Shown one piece after another: positions 8,473-17,846 of a stretch of DNA of 17,846 bases (positions within the stretch are counted from its first letter, which is position 1; each line of letters starts with the position of its first letter). The notes under the pieces were generated by a model that saw only the letters and a list, made by a program, of their open reading frames with translations, was not told where the DNA came from and did not search any database. The DNA lies in contig JANDJZ010000799.1 in the NCBI GenBank assembly GCA_027943245.1, forward strand, positions 1 through 17,846. Reading direction: 5' to 3'. The translations under genes were made by a program, and so were the position numbers. This DNA is from Acanthamoeba sp. SK_2022b. Its lineage: Eukaryota; Discosea; Longamoebia; Acanthamoebidae.

Positions 8473-10977
8473 ATGGCAGACGTAGAGGTTTGGCCCTGCC
8501 AAGGTTCGTGTGTCTCCTTCTACGACGTTTGCTTATTTCTTTCTTTAACGGCTCACCTCTTACATCGATCTTTTACGATTCTTTCTTTAAGAATCGATGA
8601 CTGTTCTTATTAGGATTTATCATTTAGGTTCTCGTGGATAAAGAATTAAGTCCATTTAATTCGTTTTTCTAACTCTCCATTTATTTAATTCGTTTTGTAA
8701 CGTAACGTACAACAGCGTGCACGTTCCTGAACCACACGCTACTCAAATGCTGTGAGGTCTGCGAGACGCCACGCGGGAAGGATGGCCGAGCCTCGCCCTT
8801 CTACCCCGCACCCGCGCGCATCTTTTCCTCGCCCTCGCCCTCCTCGCCTTCGTTCCTGTCCACAGCTTCGTCCTCGTACTCGCCCTCCTCTACGCTCTCC
8901 CCGTCCTCGACGCGCTCTGGAGCCGCAGACGATGACTGGGACGAGGTCGGGCAGCGGCTGGACATCTGCCGCAAGCGCGACTACCGCTTCCTCTCCCTCG
9001 AGGCCCTCTCCCTCACCGCCCTGCCCGATGCCCTCGTACAGGGCCTGGCCGCTGCCGGCGCCACGACCAACGCCGACGTCGACGCGGGCGACGACGACAC
9101 CAAGCCCGAGGGAGCCACCAACGAGTCTGGCCACGTCGTCGACCAGAGCCTCGACAGCGGGAAGGATATAATGTCGACATCGCTCTACTCGACGACGCCA
9201 CCACCGCCAACGGCGGCCGCGCGGTCGTTGGTGCCGATGGACGGGCTGCGCCTGGGGTCGCAGCTGACGGCGCTCTTCCTCAACGACAACGCGCTGTCGT
9301 CGTTCCCCGTGGAGCTGGCACGGCTGAGCCAGCTGCGCGAGTTGCACATGCATTACAACAGGCTCACCACCCTCCCGCCCTGCATAGGCGACTTCCCACA
9401 CCTCGAGAAGCTCTTCCTCTCCCATAACGCGCTCGTCTCCCTCCCGCCCGACATCGGTCGCCTCACTTCCCTACAGGTACCGGCTACTTTTTACGATATT
9501 TTGATTTATTTATTGAGTGGCTGATTTATGTTCAAATAAATAAAATCAAACATCTATTTATTTTCTGCCATTATTATTCATTAATCATTGTTAAGAATTG
9601 TACTGACGTGACACTATACCGTGGTCACACAGACGCTTTCGCTCTTCAACAATCAGTTGACGTCGGTGCCGCCGCAGCTGGGCCAGCTGCGCTCGCTGCA
9701 CTCGCTCTTCCTCAACGACAACGCGCTCACGTCGCTGCCGCCGCAGATGTTTGACGCGCTCGCCAACTCCCTCACGGTGCTGCAGCTCAACGCCAACCGG
9801 CTCACGTCGCTGCCCGTACAGATCGGGCGGCTCACGAGCCTGCGCAAGCTCAACGTCGAGGCCAACGCGCTCGTCACCGTCCCCGCCTCGATGGCCCTCC
9901 TCGGCGACCTCTCCGTGCTGGCCTTCCGACGCAACCTCTTCCACTACGCCGTCGGCGGCACCTGGAACGTGAGCCCGCCCACGCTCCTCCATCTCGCCTG
10001 CGCCGCCGTTCGATCTCACATTCGCCTGCTCGCGAGCTCCTCCTCCACCTCCTCCTCATCTTCTTCTTCATCGTCGCCATCGACTCCTTCACTGCCCTCG
10101 GCCTGTGTCGAGCCCGTGTCGTCGTCGTGCCCAACTACGTCACCCTGTCCCTCCCCTGCTGCGAGCGCTTCTGCGGCGCCGTCGCCGCCCGAGGCGATTT
10201 CGCCGATCACGGCCCTCTACGAATGCAAGCGTGTCGACAAGAACGAGGACAGCCAAGACGACGACGGCAGGCGTGGACGCCGGGACAGCAGGGACGACGT
10301 CTGCAGCACGCTGGGCATGGTGCAGGGCCTCAACATCACGGAGGAGCTCAAGAAGCTGCTGCTCGAGGGCGAGGGCGCGTGCTCCGTGTGCGGCAAGCTC
10401 ATGTACGGCGACGGCCACGTCGTGCGCGTGTTCTCCATGGAGGTAGTGCCCTCCATCAGCGGCGGCGGAATGTGCCTCAGCGTCGTCAAGCCCTCGTCGA
10501 CCACCTCCACCTCCGCCACCGCCACGGCCACCGCCACGGCCGCCATAGCCACCGCCACGAACGGCAGTGCCACCGTCAACGCTACCGCCGGGCTTCCAGC
10601 GCTAACACCGAGCAGCCGGTACGTGTCGGTGGTGGTGGTGGTGGTGGTGGTGGTGGTGGTGGTGGTGGTGAAGACGATCATGTTCATGGCTCATTCGGTT
10701 GGGCTGCTCCTGTTGTTCTGTGTCCAGGCCAAAGGTGGTGGTGCGGGGCACCTACTGCTCGTGGCTCTGCGCCAAGAGACAGGTGCCGCCGACCGGCCGT
10801 CCCGACCGAGCCGCGCCGCCACCTGTCACCACCACCGCCACGACGGCCACCGATGACCATGGCGTGGCGGCGGCGGACTTGGCAGCGCCTTCGCCAGTGG
10901 TGCTCCCGCTCCCACTGGTCCACCACCACACCTTGCCGCCCTCGCCAGCCTCCTCGCCCACAACCCATTCCAACTAG
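8473..10977 (+). CDS. RanBP2-type zinc finger plus leucine-rich-repeat protein, 4 exons, complete
   Basis: Exons 8473-8503, 8716-9476, 9633-10618 and 10728-10977 give 675 residues. Joining exons 1 and 2 makes MADVEVWPCQACTFLNHTLL...CCEVC, an exact RanBP2 zinc finger: W7-x-C9-x2-C12-x3-N16-x6-C23-x2-C26. Such fingers bind ubiquitin, Ran or RNA depending on the member. A Ser/Pro linker follows, then LRRs at about 83-370 of the LxxLxLxxNxLxxLP type (LTALFLNDNALSSFP, LREL..NRLTTLP, LEKLFLSHNALVSLP, LSLFNNQLTSVP, LTVLQLNANRLTSLP). Next is a low-complexity Ser/Thr/Ala region, then CSVCGKLMYGDGHVV (C514, C517) and, after a Thr/Ala-rich insert, VVVRGTYCSWLCAKR (C603, C607), possibly one zinc-binding unit. 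The tail is Pro/Thr-rich. The LRR and finger suggest a scaffold; partner and pathway are unknown. The start has a good context (aaATGg). Confidence 0.85.
8576..8596. repeat. Perfect 8-bp hairpin in LRR-gene intron 1
   Basis: CGATTCTT, a 5-nt loop TCTTT, then AAGAATCG. It lies in the 212-nt intron 8504-8715 that splits the zinc finger codons. Confidence 0.8.
8654..8696. repeat. 14-bp direct repeat in LRR-gene intron 1
   Basis: ATTTAATTCGTTTT occurs at 8654-8667 and 8683-8696, period 29 bp, just before the GTAACGTAACGTAC stretch and the acceptor at 8715. Confidence 0.8.
9500..9550. repeat. Imperfect AT-rich hairpin in LRR-gene intron 2
   Basis: The 16-nt left arm (9500-9515) pairs with the 18-nt right arm (9533-9550) with a small bulge. 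It lies in intron 9477-9632, between LRR-coding exons. At this AT content the pairing could be chance. Confidence 0.5.
10628..10670. repeat. (GGT)n microsatellite in LRR-gene intron 3
   Basis: A perfect GGT run in intron 10619-10727, starting nine bases after the donor. The sense strand is GGT, like TOR intron 15. Confidence 0.95.
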
Positions 10978-11047
10978 TCCCACAAGTTGATGCATGATGG
11001 GTGCCTTGCAGTTTTTGGTCACTGCTTGGTTGTGTGTACATAGGCCA

Positions 11048-11053
11048 AATAAA
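11048..11053 (+). terminator. Candidate polyadenylation signal of the LRR gene
   Basis: AATAAA lies 71 bp after the TAG stop, followed by a T/G-rich stretch. Protist polyadenylation signals vary, so this is tentative. Confidence 0.4.
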
Positions 11054-11388
11054 ATGCTTGCATGTAACTTGGACACTCCACACAACCTCTGTGATCAGCC
11101 CAGCTACAATATGCACTGTCACAGCAATCACAAACACATGAATTAAGAATTCAAAACAGTTTCAAGAATGACATGCATTTCGGAAACAACCGGTGACTTT
11201 GCGGCTCGTGTAGTTCCACAGCGTAGAGCACCTGTGCGACCCCACCACTTTCGACCTCCCTTTGTAGCGTTGCGGTGGCTTTACCCCCATCACCACCGTC
11301 AGGAGAAAAGGCGGCACATCCACTTCTCGCTCCTGTGCCGCTGCACCGATCCATTCTTCTTCCATTTCGGTCGGCCTCCTCTCTGCTG

Positions 11389-11412
11389 CTTCTGATCTCC
11401 CGTGATCAGAAG
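11389..11412 (+). promoter_or_regulatory. Perfect 9-bp hairpin upstream of the RhoGEF start
   Basis: CTTCTGATC and GATCAGAAG form a perfect 9-bp stem with a 6-nt loop, ending 60 bp before the ATG at 11473. The right-arm core ATCAGAAGG recurs directly at 11453-11461, 11 bp before the ATG. It could be a 5' UTR structure or a palindromic factor site; the function is unknown. Confidence 0.5.
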
Positions 11413-11472
11413 GAGACCTCTCTGCCCATCCTCGACCCCTCCATTTAATCGCATCAGAAGGCTTCAATTAGC

Positions 11473-13855
11473 ATGGCCGACGATTTCACCTTCGCCTTTG
11501 CGATGGGTGGGCCAGCCGTCGCGCAGGCACGAGCCACGGATGAGCAGGTCCTATCGGAGCAGCGGCAACTGGAAAAGAAGGCAGAAGGCCGCAGCAACGC
11601 CGTTGACGACCTGCTGCTCGCTCCCACCTTGCCGCCCACCGAAAACGACAAGAGTGAAGCCATCTGTCTCTCGCCCAAGAAGAAAATCAGGACCAGGATA
11701 CGAGCGCCAGCAGCCGAACCTGCCAGCCAGTCTTCTCCTGCGCTCCCCTTCGGTACCACCCCTGATTGCCTGCACCATCATTTTTTAATTATTTTTTATT
11801 TTTCTAATAATAATTATAAAAATTAATGTAATAAATCCTCTTTGGGGGGGGGGGTGTATCGAAACGGAAAATATAGTACTGTCATAAAATTCTGCGGTTT
11901 GTCTCACTCGGCTGTGCGCCTGCTCGTGGTGTCTGGCAGACTCTGCGGAGTTTTCTTTGCAGGGCTCGTACGGCGTGCTTCCTGCACCGCTCGCCACGCT
12001 CTCCTACTCTTCGTCGTGCCCGTTCCTCGCGGTACGCGCTCCTCCCAATTCTCGTGTGTGAACGCACGCGCAATAGGCGCAGAAGTTGTGCGTGGGATGG
12101 TCGCCGACCCTCGCGCGGGGTTCGACTTCTGCAGGAATCGACGGAGGCCAAGCTTGAGGACCCAGTGAGCGCCAAGAGCACCGAGCAGGGCAACAAGGAG
12201 AAGGAAGCGGTCGAGGACGATGATGATGACGAAGACGGTGGCGAGGACGATCGTGAGCATCCTAACAAGGAGAAGGAGGTCGAGAGGGAGGAGCGCGACG
12301 ACGGCGATGACAGCGACAGCGAAGGCGAACACGCGAAAGCGAAGAGGAAAGCGAAAGCGAAAGCGAAGAAGGAAAAGAAGAGCAAGAAGGACAAGAAGGC
12401 GACAGCGGCAGTCGCGGGGTCCGATGCGGACGAGAAGGAGAGGCAGGTGCGAGAGATCGAGGAGCGCATGAAGCGCGAACTGGCCCGGCTCGAGGAGCAG
12501 AAGGAGCGGGTGCGACTCGAGCTGGAGCGACTCAAGAGCGGCGGCAGCGGAGCAGCGCCGGACGACGCCACGGCAAAGAGCGAAAGCGGAGAGCCCAAAG
12601 AACGAAAAGCGGCGAAGGAGAAGACGAAAGAGAAGAAAAAGGAGAAGGGAGAAGGCGTGGCCAAGAAGAACAAGAAGAGAGAGGAGAAGAATGGACGAAG
12701 GACGGAGAGCCAGCAAGTGGCGACGAGGAACGGCGGAGAGGAGAGCGACGATGGCGACGAGACCGAGCGCGCGCTGGGCGTCCTGGAAGACGCGCAGCGG
12801 GTTCGCCTCCAGACGCAGGCCGTCATCTCGGCCAGCGCCGTTGTGAAGACCGACGCGGCCAAGCCGAAGAAGAAGAGGAAGGAAAAGAACGAAGAACCGA
12901 AGCCCAAAGAAAAGAAGGCCAAGGAGAAGGAGGAGAAAGAGAAGGAGGAGGAGAAAGAGAAGGAGGAGAAGAAAGAGAAGGAGGACGACGAAATAGAAGA
13001 CGAAATTCACTCGGAACCGACGGTAATTCGCACTCGGCACGACGACAACGAAAAGGGGTCGAGCGACGATGATGCTGACGACGACGACCAACACGACGCA
13101 AAGAACGAAAGCGGCGACGAGACGCACGAAAGCGCGAAGCACAAGAAAGAGGCCAGGAAGGCGAAGAAGGAAGAAAAGGAAAGGGAAAAGAAGAGAAAGA
13201 AGGAGGAGAAGGAAAAGGAGAAGGCCAAGCGCAAGGAGGAGAAGCTCAAGCAGAGGGCCGAGCGCAAGGCCCGCAAGGCCGAGCGCAAGCAGCGCAAGAG
13301 GGCCGTCGTCGGCGGCCTGATGGGCAGCGTCGACAGCAACGCCAGCGCCAGCAGCAACGACCAGGTGCAGGAGCTGCGCAAGGAGTCGGCGCTGTGGTCC
13401 GAGTTCGTGCCCTTCATCATGCGCGAGAGCCACTCGGGCCTCTTCGCCTCGCTCGCGACCCGCGACAGGCGCCGCCGCACCAAGTCTCGCTGCGACGGCG
13501 ACGATTCGGAGTCGGAGTCGAGCTCGGAGTCAAACTCGGATTCGGACACGTCGTCGCTGTCGTCGTCGTCGTCGGCGGCGTCGGAGGCCAACAGCGCTGG
13601 CCGCCAGCGCGGGGCGGGGCCGGTGCCAGTGGAGCTCCAGCAGCTGATGATGGGCCTCCACCGCTTCCTCACGACCGTGGTCTGCAACGCCGGCTTCGCG
13701 GGCAGCGAGGTGTTCGAGGCCACCACCGGGCGGCTGGCCGGCCTCGGCGGCCTGTTCGCCCACCCGCTCGGCCGCAACGCCTTCGCCGTCGCGCTCAAGA
13801 AGCTCGCTCGCCAGGTTGGTGTTGACCCCCCCGAGAGAGAGAGAGAGAGAGAGAG

Positions 13856-13922
<67 letters not shown>

Positions 13923-14371
13923 TCCACGTGGTCTAACTGACGACGCGGTTCGCTGTGGAATGCAGAACACGTCGTTCCTCTTGACGGAGGAGGGATTCCA
14001 GTGTATCCTGTGTCTGATCGAGCAGGTCATCAACGCGTTCGACTTCAAGTACCGTTTTTCTCTCTCTCCCTCTCTCGTATTCGTTTTTGGCTCGTGTCGT
14101 TGTCGATGTGGGACATGCGTGCTCATTCGTTGATCGTGCCGTCAGACGCTACGAGACCGATCTCTCCGTGGCGCGGGTGATCATGAACATCGCGTCGACG
14201 TTCCACCGCACGCTCAACGGCACCACGCAGTTCGTGCAGCAGTTCATCACGGCCTACACCATCTGGCGCGACCTCATGTTCTGGGAGAAATACTTCTGGG
14301 GTAGCCACGTCACTACATTCCTGCCATTCCATTCCTAGCACACCGGCTCACCTGTTCTGTGTGCATTGCGT

Positions 14372-14414
<43 letters not shown>

Positions 14415-15811
14415 GTGTGTGTGTGTGTGTGTGTCTCAACCAGATGAGCTGGCTGTGGCGCAGCGCAAGGGTTATGAGAACATGGACACGAACGACGGCG
14501 ATGCCGAGGATGCCGAGAAGAAGAACGCGGAGAAGGCCGGCGAAGCGCCGGCCGATGCGGCAGAGGCCGATGACAAGAGCCGGGCGGGAGCGCAGGACGA
14601 GTCCGAGGAGTTCGTGCCCTTCAACCCCACCCTCATCTTCGTGCTTCTCCATTCGACCGGTACGCGCATGTGGGTTGTCGTGTCGTGTCGTGTCGTGTCG
14701 TGTCGTGTCGTGTCGTAGGCGTGGCGGCTAAACGCGTGCGATCCGTGAAGCCTACAACATGCTCAACTGGGACGTCGACGTGCGGTCGGTGCGCAAGTTC
14801 GTGACCCGCATGTGCAAGAAGACCTGCCTCTCCCACGACCAGCGACAGTCCATCATGGTCTCCCCCCCTCTCCATTTCTCTTTCTCTTTCTTTTCTTTTT
14901 CCTTGTCGCTCGCGCCATACTGACGCGGCGATGGCGCAGGAAATCGTGGACTCGTTCGCCAAGAGCCTGCTGGCGCCGGCCGAGGGCTCGTTCGATACGA
15001 TGCAGCGCACCACGAGCAGCGGAAGCAGCGACGACCTTTCCGAGCGCAAGCTGGGCGTCCGCAAGAAGAGCCTCCTCGGCGCCGAGCATCAGACAGTCGA
15101 CAAGAAACCCGAGGCCGTCTGGAACAAGGCACGCGCCCTCTCCCCTAAGCGAGCCGGCAATTCGCTGCCTAGTAACCGGCTCGGCTGACGTGTCCCGCGC
15201 GCGCGCGTGTCTCGCTCCACGTGACCAGGAGGTGCTGGAGCACGTGATCGGAGAGCTGGGCCGGCTCACGGACGAGCAGCAGGGGCTGATGGCGCAGAAG
15301 GCCAAGGAGCGCGAGGAGGAGGAGAGGCGCCAGGAGAAGGAGCGCAAGAAGAAGGCCGCCGCCGCCTCGGCCGCCTCCAAGAAGGGCAAGGGCGGCAAGG
15401 TCGAGGCCGGCAAGCTCCACCTCGAGAAAGCCGTACGCCATCCCCCCCCTCTCTTTGCCTGCGTGTCTGCGTGTGCCGAGACCGACGATTGGGTGGATTG
15501 GCTTGGATTGGATTGGATTGTGGGGGGGGGGGCGCAGATCGACACGTTCCAGGAGGTGCAGCTGGTGCAGAGGTCGCGCGTGATCGAGGAGCTGGTGAAC
15601 ACGGAGAAGAGCTACCTGAACAACCTCATGATGACCGTGCAGCACTTCCTGGAGCCGTTCCGCCGCGCCAAGGTCGTGAGCGAGGGCGAGATCAACCTCC
15701 TCTTCTCCAACATCGAGATCATCGTCGAGCTCTCGCAGACCTTCCTCACTCGCGTACGCCCCCTCCCCCCCGCCTTTGTTGTCCGCCGCCGCTCGAGTGT
15801 GCTGACTGTGT

Positions 15812-15885
<74 letters not shown>

Positions 15886-17086
15886 GTCGACAACAGTTGG
15901 AGGCGCGGCTGGCGAGCTGGAAGGCCGACAACCGAGCACCCGGCGAGCAGTTCTTGTCTGACATCTTTGCCCTCGTCGTACGTTCTCTCTCTCTCTCTCT
16001 CTCCCCCCCCCCCCACCGCTTCGCTTTCGCTCTTCGCTTTAGAAAACGCGAAATCAATTAAAATTCTGTGGCGCGCTGTAGTTCCCGTTCATGAAGATCT
16101 ACGCCACGTACTGCGGCAACTTCGAGGACGTCAACAGCTATCTCCAGCGCAACAAGAACAACGAGAAGCTCACCCGCTTCATTCGAGTACTCCCCCCTTT
16201 CTCCATAGCGGCATCACCGCCATCTCACGATCCCATGTGCGCGCGTGTCAGCAATGCGAAACGCAAACCAACAACAAGCTGGACCTGCCTTCGCTGCTCA
16301 TCATGCCCGTGCAAAGGTGCGGTTTCACGAACACCTTTTATTATTCTTTATTCTTATTAATGATGATTTTATTTTTTTAATGTTTTTATTTATTCTTTTA
16401 ATTGCGCCCAGGATCCCTCGATACCGGCTGCTGCTACAGGAGCTGATCAAGTGCACGGCCCCGCATCATGCCGACTACCGCAAGCTGTGCAGCGCGCTCG
16501 AGATGATCAAGAACATCGCCGACTTTGTCAACGAGGTGGGTGGCCACCTCTCACCCTCCTCCTCCTTGTCGACCGCAGTGAAACTGACCTCATTTCTCTT
16601 CATTTATTTTATTTTCTTTTTATTATTTTTTATTTAATTACAAAAAAAAGCAAACCAAGGGCTCGAGGCTGCACACGATGCAGAAGAACTTTGGCCCCAA
16701 GGCCGACGTACGATGCCCTCACCCACTGCCCGTGGCTCGCACGCCTCGCCCCGTAGCTCACGACGACGACTGTGTGCGCGATGTGCGTGTGTGTGTGTGT
16801 GCGTGTGTGTGTGTGTGTGTGCGTGTGTGGGGGTGGCCTTGCCCGAGCAGAGCATCGTGGAGCCGTGGCGGGTGTGGATCAAGGACGGGCAGCTGCGCGC
16901 GCTGGCGATCGTGGAGGGGGCCACGGTGCAGATCATCCCCATGTACGTGATCCTCTTCAACGACCTCCTGGTCTATGCCAAGAGCCCCAAGGAGTACCTC
17001 GGCAAGGTCCACCTCCAGGAGGCCTGGGTCAAGGACGAACAAGACGCCGGCGGCGGTATCCCCCCCCCACTCTCTCTCTCTCTCTG

Positions 17087-17150
<64 letters not shown>

Positions 17151-17781
17151 GTGTGTTGCGCGCGCGTTGCATGTGTGTGCGATTGTGTGTGTGCGAGTGT
17201 GGGCTGATGGTGAGGGGGGCGGGAGCAGAGATGCAAAACATTCTGCAGTTCTACTCGCCGTCGGCGGCGTTCCTGTTCGCAGCGAACAGCGACGAGGAGA
17301 AGTACGAGTGGATCAAGGCCCTCGCCACCAACATCGACCGCCAGCTCCAGGTCGACGAGTGCCGAGGTGCGCGCCTCACTACCCCCCCCCCTCTGCACGC
17401 GCGCGCGTTCGTATCTGATCTCTCGCCTCGCTCTTGCCTGCGCACAGAAAAGCGCAAGGAGGTGCTGGCCGAGATCACCAAGAAGAAGAAGAAGAGCAAG
17501 AAGCATCACCACCACCACAAGGAGAAGAAGGAGGAGAGCGGCGGCGGCGGCAAGGACGAGGTGGAGCAGTGGGAGAAGCCCAAGAAGAGCGGCAAGAAGA
17601 AGGGCAAGGCCGTCAGCGAGGACCTGCTCTCGGCGTTCCTCCAGTTCCACCCCAACGTGATCCCCAACACCGCCAACGAGCTGCTCACCACCACGCAGCG
17701 CATCGAGAAGACCTTCCGCACGCTCTCCCGCCACTTCTCCTTCCGCAACGTCAAGGAGACCGCGCGCGCCGACGGCGACAA
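11473..17781 (+). CDS. Dbl-family RhoGEF (DH-PH) with SBF2-like region, 18 exons, 3' end missing
   Basis: Exons: 11473-11752, 11940-12031, 12135-13814, 13966-14048, 14146-14300, 14444-14659, 14751-14857, 14940-15128, 15229-15432, 15538-15753, 15897-15977, 16082-16186, 16252-16316, 16412-16535, 16651-16707, 16851-17055, 17229-17366, 17448-17781; 1,443 residues so far. The N-terminus is followed by long Lys/Glu/Asp tracts and a coiled coil at about 230-260 (REIEERMKRELARLEEQKER). About 640-900 (GFQCILCLIEQVINAF, SVARVIMNIASTFHRT, TIWRDLMFWEKYF, VRKFVTRMCKK) resembles the SBF2 domain of MTMR5/MTMR13. The DH domain, about 1010-1205, has RVIEELVNTEKSYLNNL and the CR3 helix PVQRIPRYRLLLQELIK. The PH domain, about 1219-1330, has YVILFNDLLVYAK and closes with KYEWIKAL. 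A Lys/His-rich tail follows. DH domains load GTP on Rho/Rac/Cdc42. Junction 15128/15229 needs a GC donor; exon 15 may start at 16660 instead of 16651. Confidence 0.9.
13833..13921. repeat. (GA)n-(GT)n compound microsatellite in RhoGEF intron 3
   Basis: GA from 13833 to 13859, then GT to about 13921, filling much of intron 13815-13965. This is the one dinucleotide array whose sense strand carries GA rather than CT. Confidence 0.95.
14373..14434. repeat. (GTT)n-(GT)n compound microsatellite in RhoGEF intron 5
   Basis: GTT to about 14413 then GT to 14434, ending nine bases before the acceptor AG at 14443. Lies in intron 14301-14443. Confidence 0.95.
14676..14716. repeat. (TGTCG)8 pentanucleotide array in RhoGEF intron 6
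   Basis: About eight perfect TGTCG units in the 91-nt intron 14660-14750. Confidence 0.95.
15814..15884. repeat. (GT)n microsatellite in RhoGEF intron 10
   Basis: A perfect GT run of about 70 bp that ends 12 bp before the acceptor at 15896, inside the DH-coding region (intron 15754-15896). Confidence 0.95.
16786..16829. repeat. (GT)n microsatellite with GC variants in RhoGEF intron 15
   Basis: GT repeat with GCGT interruptions in intron 16708-16850, between the last DH exon and the PH exon. Confidence 0.9.
17069..17157. repeat. (CT)n-(GT)n compound microsatellite in RhoGEF intron 16
   Basis: A C-run, CT to 17086 and GT to about 17157 fill intron 17056-17228, which splits the PH domain. Confidence 0.95.
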
Positions 17782-17805
17782 GTGCGTGCCTCTTCTTCTT
17801 CATCA

Positions 17806-17814
17806 TCTTGGTGT

Positions 17815-17846
<32 letters not shown>
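17806..17846. repeat. (GTT)n tract at the window end, in RhoGEF intron 18
   Basis: GTT repeat with GAT variants running to the end of the window, after donor gtgcgt at 17782. The intron and repeat continue beyond the window. Confidence 0.85.

Larger units (their letters stand above)
10978..11472. other. 495-bp intergenic region between the LRR and RhoGEF genes
   Basis: No gene was recognised; short open frames here have no domain. A canonical AATAAA at 11048-11053, 71 bp past the LRR stop, is a plausible polyadenylation signal. Near the downstream gene lies a perfect hairpin (11389-11412). The remainder should contain the LRR 3' UTR and the promoter and 5' UTR of the RhoGEF gene. Both genes are on the plus strand. 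Confidence 0.6.

Noticed and set aside
8173..8613. Plus-strand open frame of about 146 codons across the divergent promoter
   Set aside because: It overlaps glutaredoxin exon 1 in antisense, has no recognisable domain, and runs through LRR exon 1 in another frame.
11756..11835. AT-rich inverted sequence in RhoGEF intron 1
   Set aside because: Only short A/T runs pair; at this base composition the pairing is expected by chance, unlike the arms at 142-255.
12054..12134. In-frame extension upstream of RhoGEF exon 3
   Set aside because: The frame is open, but a good acceptor at 12134 and a phase-matched donor at 12031 make it intronic.
11882..13433. Two long minus-strand frames rich in Ser/Phe/Leu opposite the RhoGEF charged region
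   Set aside because: They are mirror images of Lys/Glu codons in GC-rich exon 3; the hydrophobic runs look like membrane segments but have no start, splice or domain support.
1..17846. tRNA, rRNA, viral or transposase genes
   Set aside because: I scanned for tRNA-like cloverleaf blocks and for familiar transposase, integrase or capsid motifs in the translated frames and saw none. A tRNAscan or profile search could still find something divergent.

Overview
The window looks like nuclear DNA of a free-living protist, most likely an amoebozoan of the Acanthamoeba type. Coding exons are GC-rich, introns are short (mostly 70-260 nt) and very frequent, about 49 in under 18 kb, and many are filled with microsatellites or AT-rich sequence. 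Genes are packed within tens to hundreds of bases. The organism is an inference from gene style; no species marker was seen. Five protein-coding genes could be rebuilt exon by exon, with reading phase kept at every junction. No RNA gene, CRISPR array, autonomous transposon or viral gene was recognised.

Minus strand, 31-5396: the first 17 exons (about 1,132 codons) of the TOR kinase, covering the N-terminal HEAT-repeat half. The FAT, FRB and kinase parts lie beyond position 1. Minus strand, 5514-7693: a complete 10-exon gene for a 456-residue nuclear-type protein with an FHA domain, a basic/acidic linker, a PHD finger and a small C-terminal beta-rich module; it needs a 13-nt microexon. Minus strand, 7740-8318: a complete three-exon glutaredoxin with an organelle-type leader, whose CPFC active site is interrupted by an intron. 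These three genes lie head to tail with gaps of only 46 and 117 bp between coding regions.

Plus strand, 8473-10977: a four-exon gene, divergent from glutaredoxin across 154 bp, for a 675-residue protein with an N-terminal RanBP2-type zinc finger, leucine-rich repeats and a C-terminal cysteine cassette. Plus strand, 11473-17781 and continuing past the window: 18 exons of a large Dbl-family RhoGEF (DH-PH) carrying a long charged N-terminus and a region resembling the SBF2 domain of MTMR5/MTMR13.

Functionally the set covers growth signalling (TOR), Rho-GTPase signalling (GEF), chromatin reading (FHA-PHD), redox control (glutaredoxin) and a probable LRR scaffold. Nothing suggests they form a pathway; this is ordinary eukaryotic gene order. 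The less ordinary items are a 33-bp inverted repeat inside a TOR intron, the sense-strand bias of GT/GTT microsatellites, the microexon, and the domain combinations of the FHA-PHD, zinc finger-LRR and SBF2-like-RhoGEF proteins.
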